From contig NC_068355.1 in assembly GCF_020536995.1 (NCBI RefSeq), positions 5,511,711-5,575,710 of the forward strand: a DNA stretch of 64,000 nt, given 5' to 3'. Numbering within the stretch: position 1 is the first letter of the stretch; the number at the start of each line of letters is the position of its first letter. The position numbers were made by a program, and so were the translations under genes. Below the pieces are notes generated by a model, which was given only the letters and a program-made list of their open reading frames with translations, searched no databases and was not told the DNA's origin. Of the stretch, positions 44,901 to 57,565 are shown piece after piece. The stretch is from Dreissena polymorpha (lineage: Eukaryota > Mollusca > Bivalvia > Myida > Dreissenidae).

Positions 44901-47900
44901 AAGAGAGAAAAACATTTCGTATTTGGTTTAATAATTAGTACAACGAAAAACAATATATATTAAGAAGTTAATTTTGTTTTCGTACTTTGTTTTTGTTTCG
45001 GTTATAGACAGTCCTTTATAGTAAAGGGTGACAGTACAATAGACAGTCCTTTATAGTAAGGGGTGACAGTACAATAGACAGTCCTTTAAAGTAAGGGGTG
45101 GCAGTACAATAGACAGTCCTTTATAGTAAGGGGTGACAGTACAATAGACAGTCCTTTATAGTAAGGGGTGACAGTACAATAGACGGTCCTTTATAGTAAG
45201 GGGTGACAGTACAATAGACAGTCCTTCATAGCAAGGGGTGACAGTACAATAGACAGTCCTTTATAGCAAGGGGTGACAGTACAATAGACAGTCCTTTATA
45301 GTAAGGGGTGACAGTACAATAGAAAGTCCTTCATAGCAAGGGGTGACCATACAATAGACAGTCCTTTATAGTAAGGGGTGACAGTACAATAGACAGTCCT
45401 TTATAGTATGGGGTGACCATACAATAGACAGTCCTTTATAGTAAGGGGTGACCGTACAATAGACAGTCCTTTATAGAAAGGGGCTGACCATACAAAAAAC
45501 AGTCCTTTATAGTAAGGGGTGACCGTACAATAGACAATCCTTTAAAGTAAGGAGTGACAGTACAATAGACAGTCTTTCATTGTTACAGGTAACAGTAATA
45601 GTCATTAATCATAAGGGGTGACTGTAAAATAAACAATCCTTCGTTGTCAGTTGTTACAGTATGGTGAACAGTTAACAGTTCTTTATTTTTAGGGGTAACA
45701 GTATAACATACAGTCCTTGATTGTTAGGTGGGACTGTTCAATAAAAAATAGTTAATTGTTAGGGTTGAAAGTACGGTAAACATTCCTTTAAGGGATCTTT
45801 TCACAGTTTGGTAAATTGACAAAATTGAAAAAGTTGTTTCAGATTCGCAAATTTTCGGTTTAGTTATGATATTTGTGAGGAAACAGTATTACTGAACATT
45901 TGCCATGGTCTAATATAGCCATTAGATGCATCTTTTGACGATTTAAAAACAAAAAAAATTATAAAGCGTTGCAACGTGAAACGATTGAATAATTTGGAGA
46001 GTTCTGTTGTTGTCGTTTAAATTTGTGAAACTACGAAGATTGCTTATATAAGGTATAAAATACGCATCTTATTTGTGTTTGGCAGGATAGCTCAGTTGGC
46101 TAATGCGTTTTTACTTCATGATTCCGGGGGTCACTGGTTCGAGACCTGCTGCGGGCTACTTTTTTTCCTTTTTTAAAATTTATTTTTGATTTTTTACTGG
46201 AGCTTTTAAAATTTAATGTTTACATTTATAAATATAAAGCATTTAATGACAAACTTCAAAACATGCCAAAATCTGTGAAAAGGCCCCTTTAATTCTTAGG
46301 GGTGACAGTACAATAGACATTAGTTCCTTTTTAGGAGTGACTCGTTGTTAGTGGTGACAACTTGTAAACAGTCCCTATTTGTTAGAGGTAACAAGTTGGT
46401 CAACAGTCCTTAATTGCTAAGGGTGCCAGAACAATGAACAGTCCTTCATTGATAAGGGTGACAACGTGGTAACATCCTCTCGTTGTTCAGTGTGACAACT
46501 TGGTAAACAGTTCTTAATAGTTGGTTAACATTCTCTCATTGTTAGGGTTGACAAGTTGGTAAACAGTCCTTAATTGTGAAGGGTGCTAGATTGATTTACA
46601 GTCCTTTCTTGTTAGGAGTGACAGCGTGGTAAACAATTCCTCGTTGTTAGGGGTGACAAGTTGGTAAACTGTCCTTAATTGTAAAGAGTGCCATAACGAT
46701 AAACAAACTCACTTTAAACTAGGGCTTTGTCACAAACTTAACTAAGCTTGATTATAGAAATGTCTAACATCAGGCAACACATATAATGTACTCACTTTGA
46801 ATTGGTTTGGGAGGTCTCGCTGATTCAAGGGGAATAATCTCACAAATTTGAAGCTCTCCGCAACAACGTAAAATGGTTTATTCATCGCCTTGGCAGCAAT
46901 CGCAATTGAGAATGTACCAATCTGCATAATCAAGCATAATGATTTGTACAATAAAGTAATGCATCCATTGTTTCAAGCATGATGGGCATTAGAAATAAAC
47001 AAGCAGAATCTATTTGGTAGAATAATGTTTTTACGTTATTGGGCCTTACCAGTATTTATTATGGCAAAATTATCTTTTTATCTCAAGTAAAGTCCCAGAT
47101 TTCTCAACCTTGAGTTTGACCTTTGCATGTTGGTAATTAGATTTGTAAAGTGTATAAATTATGTGTCAAGTTTTAACAATCATTTTACGTATTTGTTAAA
47201 AAGTTCTCTTTTTAAAGTACATTTAAGTTTTTTTTAATTTGATCAATAAATCTTTCTTTAAACAATATTGCTTTTTCCCCAGCTAAAGGTGATTTGAAGT
47301 AACTCTCTAAATTTAGGTGTTATCACTTAATTGGGAGATAAAAGCACTCATTTAACAACATTTTTTCAAATGGCATTATTTGTAGTAAGTTTTTTTTGTA
47401 AATGTATAAAGACAAAATGTTATTATTCATTTCGAGAGAATGTTGTCGTAAAATACAGGTGTTTGGCAGAAGTATACAAGTAACAGTACATGTACATCAA
47501 CATGTTAAAATTGCCATGTTGAAAGCAGTAGTTTTCATCAAGAAAATGTCACAGAACACTTACTGTCACTGAGCTTACGAAAAGATGATTTGCATCATTA
47601 AGTTTGAACTCCTCAGAAACTATTTTTAAATTAATGATTTCTTTTGTTCTTATATCACAAACATTAAAATTATGCTGGTAAAAAAATCACACAAAATGCA
47701 TTTGTACAGTACAATTTATATCTGATGTGAGTGAAAGTTGTAGAAAGTTACCTTATTTATGATGCCCCCACTCTCTACAACTCCCTCTGCCCCACACAGC
47801 ACCATGTCCACTTTCTCCATAATGGACCTACAGAGTATAAAATAACATTGACCATTAAGCATAGAGTACGAGGTCAATGGTTTGAGACTAACATGATGCT

Positions 47901-50900
47901 CATGGAAAATATTCTACCCATTTAAATTGAATGGTTACTGATTGCTTTTACTTCCAACAAAATGTGTTTGTTAAGCTAAATTTCTTTTTGCTAGGCAGTT
48001 TATATTTATAAGTTATAACAAGAGATGTGTTTGTCAGAAACACAACGCCCCCTATTGCGCCGCTTTGAAGACATAAATTTGACCTTTGACCTTGAACGAT
48101 GACCTTGACCTTTAGCCACTTAAAATGTGCAGCTCTATGAGATACACATGTATGCCTAATATCAAGTTGCTATCTTCAATACTCAAAAAGTTATGACCAA
48201 ACTTAAACGAAGGTTAAAATTTTAGGAACGAAAAATACAATGATATTCGACCTTTGACCTTGAAGGATGACCTTCACCTTGACTTTTCACCACTCAAAAT
48301 GTGCAGCTCTATGAGATACACATGCATGCCAAATATGAATATGCTATCTTCAATATTGCAAAAGTTATAAAACTTTAACCAAGGTTAAAGTTTTGTGACA
48401 CACACATACAATGACTGACAGAATGACAGACAGACAGACAGGCCAAAAACTATATAAAAAACAATATACTCCCGATCTTTCGATCCGGGGGCATAAAAAT
48501 GCGTTTATTTTTGCATACAAACCCGACAGCAGAATCCAACACAAGTGTTGAGGGTATGCCATACTCATCCAGCTCTTGTTTTGTTTTCACTCCAGCGTCG
48601 TTAGGTCGGGACTCGGTCACAAACACCTCAAAGCGTTTGTTTGACTGACTTGCCGCTTTCAAAACTTGTTGCACAACCCGCGAGTGAGAATGGATTAAAA
48701 TTTTCTGTAAAATAAACATGCAGTGAGACAAATGTGTTTTACTCTCTGGAGCTCTCACATGATTTTTATCACCTGCCATACGTGGAGGGATAAAGAATTG
48801 GTGTTGTCATACCCTCTCTGTCCGTCCGTTACAAACTTTCCAGGGCTATATATTAGAAACTATATAAGTTATCAACATGAGGAGACGTGCCATGCACAAG
48901 GACAATAACCCAACACTTTTTGAAGAAGAGTTATTGCCCTTTGTTTTGTTTTTTTGTATGATGTAACTTTTCAAGGCCATACATCAGATACCATACACGA
49001 TTTCAACATGAAATTAAATGGTTGTAAAGATATCAATAAGGAGAATTGATTTGAACAAGAACCATAAACATTCACCTTCTTATACAAGAGTTATTCCCAT
49101 TAATTTTGTTGTCTTTGTATGATGTAACTTTTCAGGGCTACCGTAATTACTCTAAGTTTTCGGACACCCCCATTTTTAGCAAAAATAATTATTTTTCAAG
49201 ACTCTTAATTTTCGGACACATGATTTTTCGTCCATTATTTATGTCTCTAAGTCTTCAGACAGAATATTTTACAGCGCTATTTTACCAAATTTCGGTCCTG
49301 TTTTCGATATCTAATGACACTTTGATCATGGGGTTTTACAACCAGATTAACATCATAAAACATGGAAGGTGCATGCCTGAGGGCAATCGACCATTACATT
49401 GCGTTATTGGGTAAATAACCTTGTAAACCGGTATTAAACAATGGTTTCCCCGATAGCATAAGTGTTATGACACTTACCAGGGGCAATACCAATAAACAGT
49501 TCACTTATCTACCGCAATGGTCCTACCCCTTCTAAGTAAAATAACTGTGACAAATACTAAACTCTTCATAGTGTGATGCACCCTATTGCAAGTTTTACGA
49601 ACAATGGAAGGTGTTAGAAAACAACTATCTGAAATGAACAAACAAAGAATTCATAGCTTGCGTTTTTGCGTTAAATACAGGTTCATACTTGCGAGTATCG
49701 GTACGTCTCATCTTTGAACTCGTTGGTCAAAGTACAACCTTGTAGTAACTTTTTGTCAAATAAATTAAGCATTTAAAATTATTTAAAATGCAGTGCACAT
49801 ATATATAACTGTAATTTATACTATGCGGCATGGTATTTTACAAGCGCATGCTATTACAGGTAGTCGTTGATACAATTGACGCTATTTTCGGACACTTCAA
49901 TTTTCGACTCTTAAGTTTTCGGACACCTGCATTTTGTGAATATTTTTCGTATCTATGTTTTCGGACACGAAATTTTTTTATTATTTTTAAGTGTCCGAAC
50001 ACATAGAGTAATTACGGTATATCTCAGATAAGCTAAAAGATTTCAACATGAAACTTCATTGGTGTATAGATATCAAAAAAGAATTTCAATAAATAAAAAC
50101 AATTATCCTACACGTAAATATTTATTATTTTAAGAATTATACCATTTATCATGCTATTTGCTCCCATCCATAAACAAAATTTATTTTGCGAGGGATAACA
50201 ATTAAATGAATTTACTTGTTTTAGATCTTTATGAAGTGAGAAGTTCCTTTATGAATAACATATTCAGAATACAATGGCTTGTAAATCTGTATGAGATAAC
50301 TAAAAGTGCAAATAATGATAAACACAGGTATTTTTTTTAGTTTTTATAGGTATAAATACATAAACATCATGGACAGATATATATATTCCCTTCCTACAAA
50401 TTTGAATCCATGTCTGGAAACTTTAGTGTTGTTTTTATTAAAAGTAAATGGGTTCTGAGAGCTGAAACAAAGAATTAATTTAATGTTTTAAACAATGGGA
50501 AGTAACTCTGAAGAGCTTGCTGGATTTGGCAATGTATGTAACTTGGTCTTAATTTTTTAAGTCAAAGAGCGGAAAAGGTGCATTGGCTTTTTTTGCTTAA
50601 AAAAGGGTAATACCTATTAAAACTGACGACAATTGGCTGGTTATCAATGTTGGCATTCATTTTATGTCAACAAACATTTACAGAAGGTTTGGTGAAGACA
50701 CCATTAACATTGTAGAAGAAAAAACAAGAGGGTCATGATGGCCCTGTATCGCTCCACTGCTGAAAAAAAGGCTGAACCAAATATTCTCGGCATGTGCAAA
50801 TACTTAAATATAGGCCCTATTTAAGCACATGTACACTTTTGTGACTCCCTGGGCTGGGTCAAATTTAACCTCAGGGGCATAATTTGAGCAAACTTTGTAG

Positions 50901-53900
50901 AGGACTACTATATCTCACTACATACAAAATGTTATAGCCCTAGGTCCTAGAGTTAAGGACAAGAATATTTTTATAGTTTTCACAAAATTAGCAAGATATA
51001 AGCGTATATAAGTCCACTCCAAATTGATTTGTTGGTCGTCGGATTTGCCGCACCTATTTTTTCAAAATGGAAATTTTTTTTTAAAAATTACCGCTCGCAC
51101 TCGTTTTTGTGTCCTTCTGTAACCATACCGCATGTGTTTTTTTTAATTTGTGAAAAAAAAAAAAAAGAAATCTCGCAGCAACGATTTTGACGCTGAATAT
51201 GAATGCCAAATATAGTGTTTCGTAACCTTTTTAATCGATAACTGTAGTCGCTCAAAAATTCGATCGAGACGACCAGAAAAGTGGCTTCCTGCGTGACCGT
51301 TTTAACAAATTGCGGTGAGAAGTTGCTGCAGCCAACCCTTATAAATATAAACACTTCTGCTTCACTCTGTGACTTATTTGAATGTATTTGTTCACGTTCG
51401 AACATGCAACTATCAGCAGATACCGTTAAAGCATGTTCAATTTAACAACATCGGAAAACATGATGTAAGTTTTTTATGCATTTTCTTTATTAAATGGACG
51501 TATGGACGGTATTACCATATATGTAGGCAAATTTTTCATATAACACAATGTTAGATAAACAAAAAAAAACTTAAAATCATTAAAGGCTGGTTCTAAAAGA
51601 GTCACAGGGACAATGTTTTAAAAGTAGTAAAATACATGGTAAACGGAACATGTTTTACAGCTAGGTCCGTGTATTTTAGAAACATCAAAAAAGCTCTTTG
51701 TAATGTATACATTTATTTCAGAAAAATACAATACCGTTATAGTCATTACAGTAATTTCCCTTTTAAAATAAGGTATCAACAATATATGCATTATATGCAT
51801 GGCCTTTGTCCGTCTGTCTGTCATTATCATTTTGATGATTGTCCCTCTTCAAGTGCTATTGTTACATGGTATACCTTTTCACAGCTTGCAACATGACATA
51901 CCTTTTCACAGCTTTCACTATTGAAAACTTCTAACAAATATAAGCAGCAGTAGGTAGACATGTGTCCATCACTTGAATGATATGGTTATATTTCATGGTC
52001 AAAGGTCATATGCAACTTCTATGAATATGAGGTCGATATACATCGACCTCATATCTTTTAACGTCAATTTGCTGTAGCCTCTTTCCAACATGAAATCATA
52101 TCGGAAGCTTTAACGGCTACAAATTCATATAACAGCGCAGAATCTTCATGGAAGAGTTATTCAATATAAAAAAAATAACATTATTTTACTAATTGCATTA
52201 GAAGATGTTTAATAAAAACTTACAAGTAATGCTATTCCTGATATGAAAACACTAGCTTTAGACTTGTGTTCTACATTTTAAAGTTTAAGTACTGAAACCT
52301 AATTTTAGTGCATTTTTATTTGAAAAGTATGATATAGTATTGCTTGTTTGTACAAAGATTCTTTTCTATGTATAAGAATTGATTTGAATGCAAACTATAG
52401 GTGTTTAAACCTGTATCTCTTATTAATCAATATTTTTCTATCATAGGGATCTTGTTTATTCTTCGCTCTTCGCTCGCTCGAAAATGTTCCTGTTTTCAAA
52501 AAAAAAAAAAATTCGCTCGCCTCTTCAACTTTTAAAAAAAAAAATCCGTAGACCAACATATCAATTTGGAGTGGCCTAATGTTCAATTTTGTGACCCACG
52601 GGTCAGGGTCAAATTTGACCCAAAGGGCATAATTTGAACAAACTTGGTAGAGGACTATAAGATGTTACTGCATACCAAATTTGGTAGCCATAGTCCAAAT
52701 GGTTTTTGACAAGAAGATTTTTAAAGATTTCACAAAATAGGCGCTTTATAAACGTTTTCTTCAATTTTTTGACCCCCCCGGGCAGGGTCAAATTTGACCC
52801 AAGGGGCATAATTTGAACAAACTTGGTAGAGAACTATTAGATGTCACTACATACCAAATTTGGTAGCACTATGCCTTATGGTAAAGGACAAGAAGTTTTT
52901 TAAGTTTTCACAAAATAGGCACTATATAAGCATATGTTCAATTTTGTGACCCCCAGGGCAGGGTCAAATTTGACCCCAGGGGCTCATACCAAATTTGATA
53001 GCCCTAGGCCCAATGGTTATGGACGAAAAAGATTTTGAAAGTTTTCACAAGTCTTATGTAAGCAAATTTTCAATTTTGTGACCACCGGGGCAGGGTCAAA
53101 TTTGACCCCAGGGGCATAATTTGAACAAATTTGAAAGAGGTCCACCCCAGGAACATTCTTGAGAAATTTCATCAGAATTGGACCAGTAGTTTTTAAAGGA
53201 GAAGAAGATGTTTCAAGGAAAAGTTAACGCACGCACAACGGACACAGGACCATGACATAAGCCCCGCTGGCCTTTGGCCAGTGGAGCTAAAAACTGTAAT
53301 ATCACATTTCTTCTTTAAAGCAAGACAAAAGCATCTTAAGAGCCTGCTGCCAACAGGCTAGTTTTAAAACTTGACCCAAATAACATTTCCAGAAAGTCAA
53401 GTGAAGATTTGAAAAATAAAAGCACAAGTTTAAGAGTAAAAACAGCTATTCAAGCATTTGTTTAATTAAAGCAAAAACTCTAAAGAGTCTAGAGAAAGTT
53501 GGATATTTCTCAAATGTGGCATCAATTTTATGTCAACAACATTTCCAGAAAGTAAAGTATTGAATACATTAATACCTTAGGACTAAGAGAGCAGAAACAG
53601 TTCATGTGTCGCAGACCACCCAACTGCCAATCCATCAAAAGACAGATGTATACAAATGAACTAAAGTCGTTATTTTCAATGAAATATTTACATCAAGCTT
53701 TATTAAAATTAAATGTTACTTAAATCCATCACTTAGTCATCATAACATTAATCTGATAAACCACTACCATTAAATATAAAAAATACATACTGATCCATCT
53801 CTGATAAATTTATCAGTCTGTTGTGCAATTTTCAGTCTAGATGAAGCCACTTTGTCAAGAAATGTATTTCCTCTCTGCACCATAATGGTCTGGCATTTCT

Positions 53901-56349
53901 TAAAATCCTGAAACACAATGTATGTTACAACATATGAGTTGTGCTCAGTGAAAAGGGGGTTTAATGCACGTGCGTTAAGTGTCGTCCTAGATTAGCATGT
54001 GCAGTCCGCACAGGCTAATCAGGGATGACACTTTCCGCCTTAAATAGATTTTTGCTAAGAAGAGACTTTCTTTAAACAGAAAATATCATAAACCCCCTTT
54101 TCACAGAGCACGGCTAATATAATATATACTTTACTACTTAAAACTATGGTCTTTTCACCTCGCATTATTTTCACTTCATATAAAATATGTACTAACGGTT
54201 CACACATTCACAATCTGAAAATGCTGAAAACTGACCAAGCTGTCAAATGAAATGGAAAAGTGGTGTGCAAATTCTCTTTCTCAAGATACATAAACTCTGG
54301 GCTTTAGATAAAACAGAGCTCATATTATAAGTATTAACAACAAGAGATGTGTTTGTCAGAAGCACAATGCCCCCTACTGCGCCGCTTTGAAGCCATATGT
54401 TTGACCTTTTACCTTGAAGGATGACTTTAACCTTTCACCACTAAAAATGTGCAGCTCAATGAGATACACATGCATGCCAAATATCAAGTTGTTATCTTCA
54501 ATATTGCAAAAGTTATGACCAAGGTTAAAGTTTGGACGACACATTGAAGCCAAATATTTTACCTTTGACCATGAAGGATGACCTTGACCTTTCACCACTC
54601 ATAATGTGCAGACTGAATGAAAGACAGACAGGCCAAAAACAATATACCCCCGATCATTCGATCCGGGGGCATAAGAATTATTAAGTGAGCAACAAAAGAC
54701 ATTAGCCTATGGTTTATAAAATTAGAATTTCATACAAAAGATGTATTGTAATAGCAATAATGCAAAAATGGCCAAAATTTTAGTTTTGTCTATACCTGCA
54801 AATTCTTTATTGATGAAAAGCATACCACACAGGACACCTGCTGTCACCTACTGTATAGTCCAGACTAGTGAGTGTAATGAAGCGTAAGAAGAGTTCACAG
54901 CCAGACGATATGGATGTCACGCTGCTGTCTGTCCCCATTAGAGTGTTAATGGCATCTTTAAGTATTGCACGAAGCTCTGCTAAGGTCTCCACTGCGGAAC
55001 AAACCAAAAAAACATGGTTAATCTATTTCTATAGATATTTGGTTATTGTATAGAAGAGAACACATAATGAGAGGCTTATTTGTAACAATTTCTTTAGATT
55101 TCATTTGAATTTATTCTCAGCATATTATAATCAGATATGAAATTAATTTTGTTCATAAACTATTTATTCATAAAAAAATTAAATCAAGACCCACCCAATT
55201 TGGCAAACATAAACAGTAACAACTTATGGAGAGAAATAAACAAGAGGCCCATGAGGGCCTGAATCACTCTACTGGCTGGATTCAATAGGGCCCTTGATAG
55301 TATGAACAATCTGAGTAAGCTTTAAATAAACAGACCCAAAATGGGAAATTTATCGCAGAAACAAGAAGAAACTTAAAATTTAAACTTCAAATGGCTCCTT
55401 TTCAACAATAAGTTGGACAAATTTTCTTCACTCTCAATGGGGTTCTGGCCCATGATGATATAAAACATCCGTTGAAGTTTCAAAAGGATAGAACTTTATA
55501 TGTAAACAAACAAGAAATGTGTTTGTCGGAAACACTATGTCCCCTTCTGTGCCGCTTTGATTATTTTTTTACCTTTGACCTTGAAGGATGACCTTGACCT
55601 TTCAACACTCAAAATGTGCAGCTCCATGAGATACACATGCATGCCAAATATCAAGTTGCTATCTTCAATTTTGCAAAAGTTATGGCAAAATGTTAAAGAT
55701 TTTCATTTTTTCTCAAATTCGAGGGGAGATAATTCTGGACTTATAACTCCGATATTGCTCATTTTCAATAGGGTTTGACTCATCATTCAGATAAAGACAC
55801 TGTGCAAGTTGGGAAATGATTGGATGAAAACTGTGGACTTTAATGCGTAAACAGGCCTTATTTCACAATTTTCTCAAATTCAAGGGGAGATAATTCTGGA
55901 CTTTTTACTCTGATGTAACCCATTTTCAATAGGGTTCGAGTCCTCATTAATATAAAGACACTGAACAAGTTTGAAAAGAATCGGATGAAAACTGTGTATT
56001 TTATCGCGTAAACAAGAAAAAGTCTAACGCACGCACGCACGCACAACAGAAACCATGCCATGACATAAGATCTTCAGACCTTCAGCCAGTAGAGCTAAAA
56101 AGGAGTGGAAAGCACAATAATCAAACTGAATGGAAAAAACAATTTATTACCACAATTCGCATAACTTGGGCTTTTATGGTCTGGGACCAATGACATTCCA
56201 CATGGATATACATTTAAACCATTATTTAGTCTGATGTACAAACTTACAATGATTGTTCTCGATGAAATGCAGCAGTGTTTTTATGGCAGCAACAGCAGCG
56301 GATACGTCTGGGTGGTGGTCTATCAATGCATTGAAGTACTCAAGAATCC
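41928..56349 (-). CDS. EIF2B1: Translation initiation factor eIF2B subunit alpha
   Basis: Seven coding exons, all phase-compatible with GT/AG borders: 56248-56349, 54852-54991, 53791-53907, 48523-48704, 47752-47827, 46796-46921, 41928-42083. They give about 299 residues; family members are near 305, so only a short first exon (a few residues and ATG) is missing. Diagnostic stretches are [85 protein letters not shown] and the tail [20 protein letters not shown], nearly identical to vertebrate eIF2B alpha. The protein is a regulatory subunit of the decameric guanine-nucleotide exchange factor for eIF2 and helps sense phosphorylated eIF2 in the cytosol. Introns hold many repeats. The last residue is Cys instead of the usual Leu. 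No defect seen. Confidence 0.95.
42121..42235 (+). mobile_element. Foldback element of the GTGTCGTCCC family, truncated copy
   Basis: One half only: GGCTAGATGCATTTGCCTTAAG then AGTCCACACAGGCTAATCAG, with the segment GCTAATCAGGACGACACTT doubled in tandem. In the last EIF2B1 intron. Confidence 0.6.
42290..42702 (+). repeat. Interspersed repeat ending in GACC/GACA runs and hairpin
   Basis: Contains GATCGGATGAAAACAACTTG-type units twice, then a run of ACCGACAGACAGACAAGC and a terminal CCCCCCTAAACTTCGTTTGCGGAGGTATA. Same end-plan as the repeats at 36.7 and 48.5 kb. Confidence 0.55.
42703..45000. other. Intronic sequence of EIF2B1 with nothing recognised
   Basis: AT-rich. Open stretches at 43441-43743 and 44257-44556 have no splice context, family resemblance or codon bias that I can support. 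Confidence 0.5.
45006..45600 (+). repeat. 35-bp minisatellite, about 16 units
   Basis: The unit begins GACAGTCCTTTATAGTAAGG and continues GGTGACAGTACAATA, with few changes in the centre. It decays rightwards into loosely matching copies (45600-45787 and again 46293-46690), the outer parts of an older array. Intronic in EIF2B1. Confidence 0.95.
45788..46292 (+). mobile_element. TTAA-flanked element with tRNA-like core, copy F
   Basis: TTAA at both ends and family termini. The core is GGCAGGATAGCTCAGTTGGC...GGTTCGAGACC. It sits inside the decayed part of the minisatellite, whose units resume on the other side, so it inserted after the array had formed. Confidence 0.8.
48017..48497 (+). repeat. 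ACAAGAGATGTGTTTGTC family repeat, copy 1
   Basis: Begins ACAAGAGATGTGTTTGTCAG, has two internal units with GACCTTGACC and ATGTGCAGCTCTATGAGATA, and ends with GACAGACAGACAGG and hairpin CCCGATCTTTCGATCCGGGGG. It directly precedes an EIF2B1 exon. Relatives are at 54340 and 55506. Confidence 0.75.
48770..50120 (+). repeat. Interspersed repeat interrupted by a TA-target transposon
   Basis: Units containing GATGTAACTTTTCA(A/G)GGC, ATTTCAACATGAAA and AAGATATCAA recur at about 48830, 48958, 49120 and 50030. The unit at 49120 is split by the element at 49141-50017. Confidence 0.55.
49141..50017. mobile_element. TA-flanked DNA transposon with GGACAC-rich ends, non-autonomous
   Basis: Inverted ends CCGTAATTACTCTA...TAGAGTAATTACGG, 14 bp exact and continuing imperfectly through GT(T/G)TTCGGACAC. 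TA stands on both sides (49139-49140 and 50018-50019), and the host repeat reads on across the site, so TA is the target duplication, as in Tc1/mariner. TTTTCGGACAC recurs about six times in both subterminal parts. 877 bp, no coding frame. Confidence 0.75.
50723..53292 (+). repeat. Tandem-unit repeat of the GGGTCAAATTTGACC family, interrupted
   Basis: Starts AACAAGAGGGTCATGATGGC. It has about five units of roughly 170 bp built on CAGGGTCAAATTTGACCC, GGGGCATAATTTGAACAAAC and AATGGTTTTTGACAAGAAG, and ends with GCACGCACAACGGACACAGG and GCTGGCCTTTGGCCAGTGGAGC. The first unit is cut by the transposon at 51014-52574. Its reverse frame is not a gene. A related end is at 56035-56100. Confidence 0.75.
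51014..52574. mobile_element. DNA transposon with CCACTCCAAATTGAT ends, non-autonomous
   Basis: The left end CCACTCCAAATTGATTTGTT and the right end AACATATCAATTTGGAGTGG are inverted over about 32 bp with few mismatches, followed inward by TTTTTAAAA-rich and CGCTCGC segments on both sides. 1.56 kb without an intact frame. It interrupts the first unit of the surrounding repeat, so it is the younger insertion. The target duplication cannot be fixed by eye. Confidence 0.7.
53938..54118 (+). mobile_element. Foldback element of the GTGTCGTCCC family, short copy
   Basis: Left hairpin intact (GATTAGCATGTGCAGTCCGCACAGGCTAATC). Outer ends GCTCAGTGAAAAGGGGGTTT and AACCCCCTTTTCACAGAGCA are inverted. The second hairpin is missing. 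In an EIF2B1 intron. Confidence 0.7.
54340..54676 (+). repeat. ACAAGAGATGTGTTTGTC family repeat, copy 2
   Basis: Same start, internal GACCTTGACC pieces and terminal hairpin (CCCCGATCATTCGATCCGGGGG) as copy 1, somewhat shorter. Confidence 0.75.
55245..56100 (+). repeat. Composite of two interspersed repeat families
   Basis: From about 55245 (ACAAGAGGCCCATGAGGGCC) one family with GGATGAAAACTGTG units. From 55510 (ACAAGAAATGTGTTTGTCGG) to about 55690 a truncated copy of the 48017 family is embedded. The first family then resumes and ends with GCACGCACGCACAACAG and TTCAGCCAGTAGAGCTAAAA. Confidence 0.55.
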
Positions 56350-56534
56350 CTGTGCACAATAAATAGACACAAATATTTCATATAAAATAAAGGTTTCTTA
56401 AGTTTGCTGTTTGCAATTATGAATAAAACAAACATATTTGAGTGAACTTAAATGTCAATCAGAAATAAATATATATTTTGCATAAACACTTTTTGCACAC
56501 TTCCATAAATACTTTGCTAGTACTAGTAGTAGTA

Positions 56535-57565
56535 CAGTCGATTGGTGTATAACGGATAGCTAAGGACTTCGAGTCTCATTTCAACGTTAACGCCATGCAT
56601 TCAGTAATTAAACCATTAAACCTAGATAGACACATGTCTTTCCTATTGAAACATGCCAGCGGTTTTAAATTTCCGAAAAAATATTATTTGTTTACAGCGC
56701 AAATTTCATGGTACACTGATTCAGCCATTACCGGATCGCTTGGGTCTTTATTGGATTACATGGGTATCGTGTTATTTCTTGAAATTTGACACAACATTTG
56801 TAAAAAATAATTGCAATATATGTACATTTTTAGAAAGTTGCATTTAATAAGACCAAGTTCATGGAAATCGCTGCACAATTGATGAAGTAATGGCTGTTCA
56901 AAGCGATGCACCCTATATTCGGGTCATTTTGAGTTTAATACCTTGTTATATATATATAGATTTGATAGTGAAAAATATGTTTTCAGAGACATCGATTTTT
57001 TGTTATAATTTGATTATTTTTTGTTAAAAATGATGTTTTCACTTATTAATATCATAGCCACACGCTTACCACATGTGTATTGGACAACTTCAAATGAGTT
57101 TATATTTATTTTGAGACAATCCCGTCATTCCTGAATATAAGTCACCACATGTCCGTTATTCACTAAATCCCGAGATTACAGCTTTCATGCTATATTCATA
57201 TGGTACGCATCAATTTGGTTTCTGAGCATTCCTACTTTTGTAAAGGACACATAATACTAAAATATTACATCAATGAACATTATGTTTACCAAACAAAATC
57301 TGCAAAATTCAAGAAACTATTCGTCTGCACTTTTCCTGTCGTCACAAAAACGGTGCGTACATAACGTGACCTTGTTTTGCTTTCGAAAAAAGAAACAGTT
57401 GTAAACATTTACAAACGTCAACAAAAACATGAATTGACTTAACAATGATAGGCTTTTGTATTCAATTCATAGAAAACTATCAATCTTAACATAAATAAAA
57501 GTATTTTGCAAAAAACGTTTAACCTATCCGTTACTCACTAAAATCCGCTATACACCAATCGACTG
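56535..57565. mobile_element. TA-flanked DNA transposon with CAGTCGATTGGTGTATA ends, non-autonomous
   Basis: Inverted ends CAGTCGATTGGTGTATAACG / CGCTATACACCAATCGACTG, about 22 bp with one mismatch. TA flanks both sides (56533-56534 and 57566-57567), giving a Tc1/mariner-like target. A second inverted motif CGGATAG...CTATCCG lies just inside. 1.03 kb without coding content. Just upstream of the first EIF2B1 exon found. Confidence 0.75.

Noticed and set aside
45006-45600. CRISPR-like array
   Set aside because: The whole 35-bp unit repeats without unique spacers, and the genome is eukaryotic; it is a minisatellite.
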